NCBI GenBank assembly: GCA_002899795.1
Contig: PPDG01000057.1
Span: forward strand, 1-14,808
Direction of reading: 5' to 3'
From: Desulfobacteraceae bacterium
GTDB taxonomy: Bacteria; Desulfobacterota; Syntrophobacteria; BM002
DNA length: 14,808 bases
Shown here: positions 13,531 through 14,808 of the stretch, piece after piece
Layout: every line of letters starts with the position of its first letter
Position numbering within the stretch: position 1 is the first letter of the stretch
The notes under the pieces: model-generated
What the model saw: only the letters and a program-made list of their open reading frames with translations
Database searches by the model: none
What the model was told of the DNA's origin: nothing
Program-made: the position numbers and the translations under genes

Positions 13531-14640
13531 TTATCTCCTCAAAATCTCGCGAATATCTTCTGTGTTCAAAACCCCGAGGACTTTTTTGTCATCATCCACC
13601 ACGATGAGATAGCCCAGATCATGGGTGAATATCTCGGAGAGCCCGTCCTTGAGGCTAGAAGATGCTGGCATAAAAGAATCTGTGGGCCGCGTTACTTTTC
13701 TTACCTCGTCCGCCTCCTTCTCCAGTGCTTCATGGTTCACATAACCTAGCAACCGTTTTTCCGCATCCACCACGATGAGATTATCCACCTTAAGCTCGGT
13801 GAGCATAGCCTTGGCCTTCTCGGGTGATTCTTCCTCCATGATCACTGGAGGATCCGGCCTCATCGCGGCCTTGAGTTTCAGAAGATTAAGTCGTTTTAGG
13901 GTCCGATCGCCCCCGAGAAAGTCGCTGACGAAGTCATTGGCGGGTTCGGTAAGCATTGTCTCAGGGGCGGCAAACTGAACGAGCTTTCCAGCTTTAAGAA
14001 GGCATATCTTATCGCCCATCTTGATGGCCTCGTCAATATCGTGGGTTACAAATACAATTGTTTTCTTGACTTTGTCCTGAATTCTCAAGAATTCGTTTTG
14101 GAGATGATCCCTGTTGATGGGATCAATGGCGCCGAAGGGCTCGTCCATTAACATGATGGGTGGGTCAGTAGCCATTGCCCGGGCAACTCCGATGCGCTGT
14201 TGTTGGCCGCCGGAGAGTTCCCTTGGGTAACGATCCATGAATTCCTCCGGTGGAAGGTTGATCAATTCCAGCAAGCGTTCAGCTCTTTCGGTTATCCGGT
14301 TTTTATCCCAACCCTTCATCTTGGGCACTACAGCGATGTTCTCGGCGATGGTCATGTTTGGAAACAGACCAATATTCTGAATCACATAACCGATATTCCG
14401 GCGTAATTCGATGGTATCGAGCCGGTTGACGTTCTGCCCGTCAATATAGATTTTGCCACTGGTCAGGGGAATCAACCGATTTATCATCTTCATGGCTGTA
14501 GTCTTGCCACAGCCGGATGGCCCAACCACTGTGCAAATTTCGCCCTCTGGCAGGTCAAATGAAAGTTCATCCACTGCCTTGATGTGTTCGGCACCCGGAT
14601 AGATCTTCGTCACATTTTCCAACTTCAGCATGATGTTCAT
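13531..14640 (-). CDS. ABC transporter ATPase with two CBS domains (OpuA/ProV type)
   Basis: 369 residues. Nucleotide-binding domain about 1-240: Walker A GPSGCGKTT (40-48), Q-loop VIQN (86-89), signature LSGGQ (142-146), Walker B IMLMDEP (162-168), switch His in VTHD (198-201). Two CBS-type repeats follow (about 255-310 and 315-369), visible as DNLIVVDAEKRLLGYV and GYLIVVDDDKKVLGV. CBS pairs in this family often gate transport by ionic strength or nucleotide; whether these do is inference. There is no long charged tail. GAGGAG six bases before the ATG fixes the start, although the internal Met4 is a possible alternative. Confidence 0.96.
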   Translation of the reverse strand: MNIMLKLENVTKIYPGAEHIKAVDELSFDLPEGEICTVVGPSGCGKTTAMKMINRLIPLTSGKIYIDGQNVNRLDTIELRRNIGYVIQNIGLFPNMTIAENIAVVPKMKGWDKNRITERAERLLELINLPPEEFMDRYPRELSGGQQQRIGVARAMATDPPIMLMDEPFGAIDPINRDHLQNEFLRIQDKVKKTIVFVTHDIDEAIKMGDKICLLKAGKLVQFAAPETMLTEPANDFVSDFLGGDRTLKRLNLLKLKAAMRPDPPVIMEEESPEKAKAMLTELKVDNLIVVDAEKRLLGYVNHEALEKEADEVRKVTRPTDSFMPASSSLKDGLSEIFTHDLGYLIVVDDDKKVLGVLNTEDIREILRR

Positions 14641-14677
14641 TATTTACTCCTCACCATTACTATGGCGGACAAGGATA

Positions 14678-14808
14678 TTACCGTGCGATCTTGAGGCCGG
14701 TCGGGGTAATCCAATCTTCGACTTTCTCGAAGATGATGTCTGCCGCAATGTCCAGCAGACCCATGGCGACGGCGCCCAAGATAACCGAGTCGTTGGTGGC
14801 CATTTGCA
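14678..14808 (-). CDS. Second ABC transporter permease, C-terminal fragment
   Basis: The minus-strand frame is open at the window edge and ends at TAA (14680 to 14678), giving 43 codons: a membrane-type stretch (ATNDSVILGAVAMGLLDIAA) followed by an amphipathic tail ending WITPTGLKIAR. The position, upstream of the ATPase gene and 37 bp from its start, and the LLD-type helix followed by TP-G near the C-terminus fit an OpuB/ProW-like permease. The rest lies outside the window, so this is a moderate call. Confidence 0.65.
   Translation of the reverse strand, partial: QMATNDSVILGAVAMGLLDIAADIIFEKVEDWITPTGLKIAR

Overview
The window looks like chromosomal DNA of a strictly anaerobic, Gram-negative bacterium, most likely a sulfate-reducing or syntrophic member of the Desulfobacterota. 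This is inferred from three things: a corrinoid-dependent methyltransferase operon of the trimethylamine methyltransferase (MttB) superfamily, a periplasmic (non-lipoprotein) substrate-binding protein, and short low-complexity intergenic repeats (CACGAAG, AAGGC and GCTGAT types) of a kind I associate with that group. No rRNA, tRNA, CRISPR array or transposase was seen.

Region 1 (1-2522, plus strand) holds the 3' part of a probable SAM-dependent methyltransferase and an asparagine-synthetase-like protein. The latter keeps its ATP-binding synthetase motifs but has lost the glutaminase nucleophile (Cys2 is Ser), so it probably does not hydrolyse glutamine. A 19-bp hairpin separates this pair from the convergent next operon.

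Region 2 (2608-9786, minus strand, transcribed 9786 to 2608) is a one-carbon catabolic operon. Its order is an MtgA-like methylcorrinoid:tetrahydrofolate methyltransferase, an MttC-like corrinoid protein, two different pyrrolysine-free MttB-family methyltransferases, a DUF1638 protein, and a RACo-type [2Fe-2S]/ASKHA corrinoid activator. The inferred pathway is: methylated (probably quaternary) amine, MttB-like enzyme, MttC-like Co(I) protein, MtgA-like enzyme, methyl-tetrahydrofolate. The activator would rescue Co(II) that arises by accidental oxidation. A 197-bp gap with inverted repeats splits mtgA from mttC, and a perfect 8-bp palindrome overlaps the best promoter candidate of mtgA.

Region 3 (9787-11706) is a divergent intergenic stretch of about 370 bp, followed by two overlapping plus-strand genes: a calcineurin-like phosphoesterase lacking the usual motif I histidine, and a protein with a ParB-like DGHHR motif. 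Their function is unknown.

Region 4 (11729-14808, minus strand) is an OpuA/ProU-type ABC importer: partial permease, ATPase with two CBS domains, second permease, and periplasmic binding protein, ending in a hairpin terminator shared with the convergent region 3 genes. Transporters of this family take up glycine betaine, proline betaine, choline or carnitine. Lying beside region 2, this one is a plausible supplier of the methyl donor, although it could equally serve osmoprotection.

The most notable points are the two divergent non-pyrrolysine MttB paralogues sharing one corrinoid protein next to a betaine-type importer, the pseudo-glutaminase asparagine-synthetase-like protein, and the unexplained DUF1638 gene inside the methyltransferase operon.
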